From CAYXRK01 sp964467615 (GTDB lineage Bacteria > Hydrogenedentota > Hydrogenedentia > Hydrogenedentales > GCA-2746185): a stretch of DNA of 14,011 bases. The notes below the pieces were generated by a model. That model was not told the origin of the DNA, ran no database searches, and saw nothing but the letters and a program-made list of their open reading frames with translations. Positions 13,033-14,011 of this stretch are shown here, piece after piece (the stretch's first letter is position 1; every line of letters begins with the position of its first letter). The position numbers and the translations under genes are program-made. The stretch lies in NCBI GenBank assembly GCA_964467615.1, contig CAYXRK010000123.1, positions 1 to 14,011 of the forward strand, read 5' to 3'.

Positions 13033-13052
13033 GGCCGCGCGTGCACGCGGCC
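13033..13052. repeat. Hairpin in the tRNA-His leader
   Basis: GGCCGCG (13033-13039), loop CGTGCA, CGCGGCC (13046-13052): seven perfect GC-rich pairs between the tRNA promoter and the tRNA 5' end. In the transcript it would fold 13 bases upstream of the mature 5' end and may guide processing. No T run, so not a normal terminator. Confidence 0.6.
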
Positions 13053-13062
13053 AGACTCCGAT

Positions 13063-13091
13063 AGTATAGAAGCGATGCACACCCCGGTCAA
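13063..13091 (-). promoter_or_regulatory. Sigma-70 promoter of tRNA-His
   Basis: On the - strand TTGACC (13091-13086), a 17-base spacer and TATACT (13068-13063): 5/6 matches in both boxes and ideal spacing. The -35 box overlaps the TGA stop (13090-13088) of the upstream membrane protein gene. Predicted start near 13056, about 37 bases before the mature tRNA. Confidence 0.75.
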
Positions 13092-14011
13092 CGCACGACC
13101 GCAAACAGGGCCCCCTTCCCTTCCTTCGCCACCGGCCGCAACCAGTGCGCACCCTCGAGCGCCGCCATCGTCTCTTCCGCCACGGGATACACATCTGGGC
13201 AATACACAAAATCGATGCACCATTCCTGAGCAATGCCGTTCCGTGCCGAGTCGGTCGCCGCCGGACTAAAGAAGGCGTCGACGATTGGCCGCAACTCGAC
13301 CGATTTCTGGTCCGACAGGTCCGTACTGCCCGCGCCGCCAATGACGCGCGTCTCGGGCCGCAACGCAATCACGTCGCTAAAATCCCAGGGCGCCAGCACA
13401 ATACCCCGCCCCAATGATTCCAAGAGCGCCGCGTCCTCGCGCGAGATGAACTCCGGATGGAGGCGACCGAACGCCCCGGCGGCGGCACCCAGCGCGGGAG
13501 GCGAGAGAATGAAAAGCCTTCCGGCAACAATGGAAGCCACTCCGCAACCCACGAGCACGAGGACGAGCGCGCTTCGTAGGCGCTTGTCGCGTAGTTGGAA
13601 GAGCGCGTAGGCGGCGAGCATGCTCATCGGTATTCCTATGAAGACCATCAATCGCTGCGGCGTGAGGCGAAGAAACCATCCCTGCCCCCATGCGGAAACC
13701 GCGATGGCGGAGTAGAGAAGAAGCCAGATGACGATCCAAACCGGCGGGGCGGAATCCAGGCCGGAGTCCGCCGGAGGTTTCGGCCTGCGCCGGGGGAACC
13801 GCAGCGCCCCCAACAAACCTGCCAGCCCACCGATCAATGCCCAATCTGACGCGAATATCCCCGCCTTCGATTCAGCGCCGCTCGTAAAATTTCCGTAGTA
13901 GAGTTGGTATGAGAGGTAGAGGCCGGCGAATACGGCAAGATAACCGGCGAGAGGCCACGTGGCGGTCCGGCGGGTCTTCAGTTTCAGCGCCGGGACGATA
14001 GCGAAGCACGC
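13088..14011 (-). CDS. Polytopic membrane protein with soluble C-terminal domain, GT-C-glycosyltransferase-like (5' partial)
   Basis: The frame is open to the right edge (308 codons including stop); the N-terminus lies outside the window. The visible part has hydrophobic helices: 'WPLAGYLAVFAGLYLSYQL', 'DWALIGGLAGLLGALRF', 'WIVIWLLLYSAIAVSAWGQ', 'LMVFIGIPMSMLAAYALF' and 'ALVLVLVGCGVASIVAG', followed by a soluble domain of about 120 residues ('LLESLGRGIVLAPWDFSDVIALRPETRVIGG...') ending 'GALFAVVR'. Several helices, then a C-terminal domain with 'V(L)APWDFSDVIALRPETRV', is the layout of PMT/ArnT-like lipid-linked sugar transferases and related membrane proteins, in which the catalytic Asp lies in the first extracytoplasmic loop. 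That part is missing here, so the activity is unproven. Its stop codon overlaps the tRNA-His promoter. Confidence 0.8.
   Translation of the reverse strand, partial: ACFAIVPALKLKTRRTATWPLAGYLAVFAGLYLSYQLYYGNFTSGAESKAGIFASDWALIGGLAGLLGALRFPRRRPKPPADSGLDSAPPVWIVIWLLLYSAIAVSAWGQGWFLRLTPQRLMVFIGIPMSMLAAYALFQLRDKRLRSALVLVLVGCGVASIVAGRLFILSPPALGAAAGAFGRLHPEFISREDAALLESLGRGIVLAPWDFSDVIALRPETRVIGGAGSTDLSDQKSVELRPIVDAFFSPAATDSARNGIAQEWCIDFVYCPDVYPVAEETMAALEGAHWLRPVAKEGKGALFAVVR

Noticed and set aside
1..14011. CRISPR array, IS element, integrase, or attachment repeats
   Set aside because: I found no regularly spaced repeats, transposase or recombinase frames, or matching direct repeats at the cassette borders by eye.

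Overview
The window looks like chromosomal DNA of a GC-rich, Gram-negative-type free-living bacterium. The first gene encodes a run of Gly-Glu/Gly-Asp/Gly-Val dipeptides, followed by EF-hand-like 'DxDxDG' loops and a C-terminal 'GCAAG - hydrophobic stretch - RRR' tail. That combination recalls secreted proteins of Hydrogenedentota and, more loosely, Planctomycetota and other lineages with MYXO-CTERM-like sorting tails. The taxonomic placement is inference, not proof.

Left part (1-6330), housekeeping and envelope genes. The partial secreted protein with a sorting tail is followed by a Tat-exported aldo/keto reductase on the + strand. Facing it on the - strand is a possible operon read from about 5192 down to 1845: TPR membrane protein, exported protein of unknown function, FluC/CrcB fluoride channel and class C beta-lactamase-fold serine hydrolase. 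To its right on the - strand lies a phage-shock-type pair, pspA then a PspC-domain gene. A full match to the sigma-54 promoter consensus (6308-6324) lies upstream of pspA, so envelope stress via an NtrC/PspF-type activator is the likely control.

Middle part (about 6325-9410), an accessory island. Base composition drops visibly toward AT. A short degraded coding tail and a REP-like hairpin precede a compact three-gene + strand cassette: a small pol-beta-type nucleotidyltransferase with GS...DxD, a DUF262 (ParB/Srx-like, DGQQR) protein lacking the DUF1524 HNH nuclease half of GmrSD, and a beta-class DNA amino-methyltransferase. The genes are tightly packed, the last two overlapping at TGATG. 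This is the best candidate for an undescribed restriction/defence-like system.

Right part (9709-14011), back to GC-rich chromosome. A - strand operon holds a DUF2147 exported protein, an FAD amine oxidase of the monomeric sarcosine / N-methyltryptophan oxidase family, and a periplasmic protein with an amicyanin-like type-1 copper site plus a carboxypeptidase-regulatory-like domain. A divergent + strand gene of unknown function has a good sigma-70 promoter. On the - strand follow tRNA-His(GUG), which lacks the canonical G-1:C73 identity pair, and the C-terminal part of a polytopic membrane protein cut by the window edge. The tRNA has its own promoter, overlapping the stop codon of that membrane protein gene.
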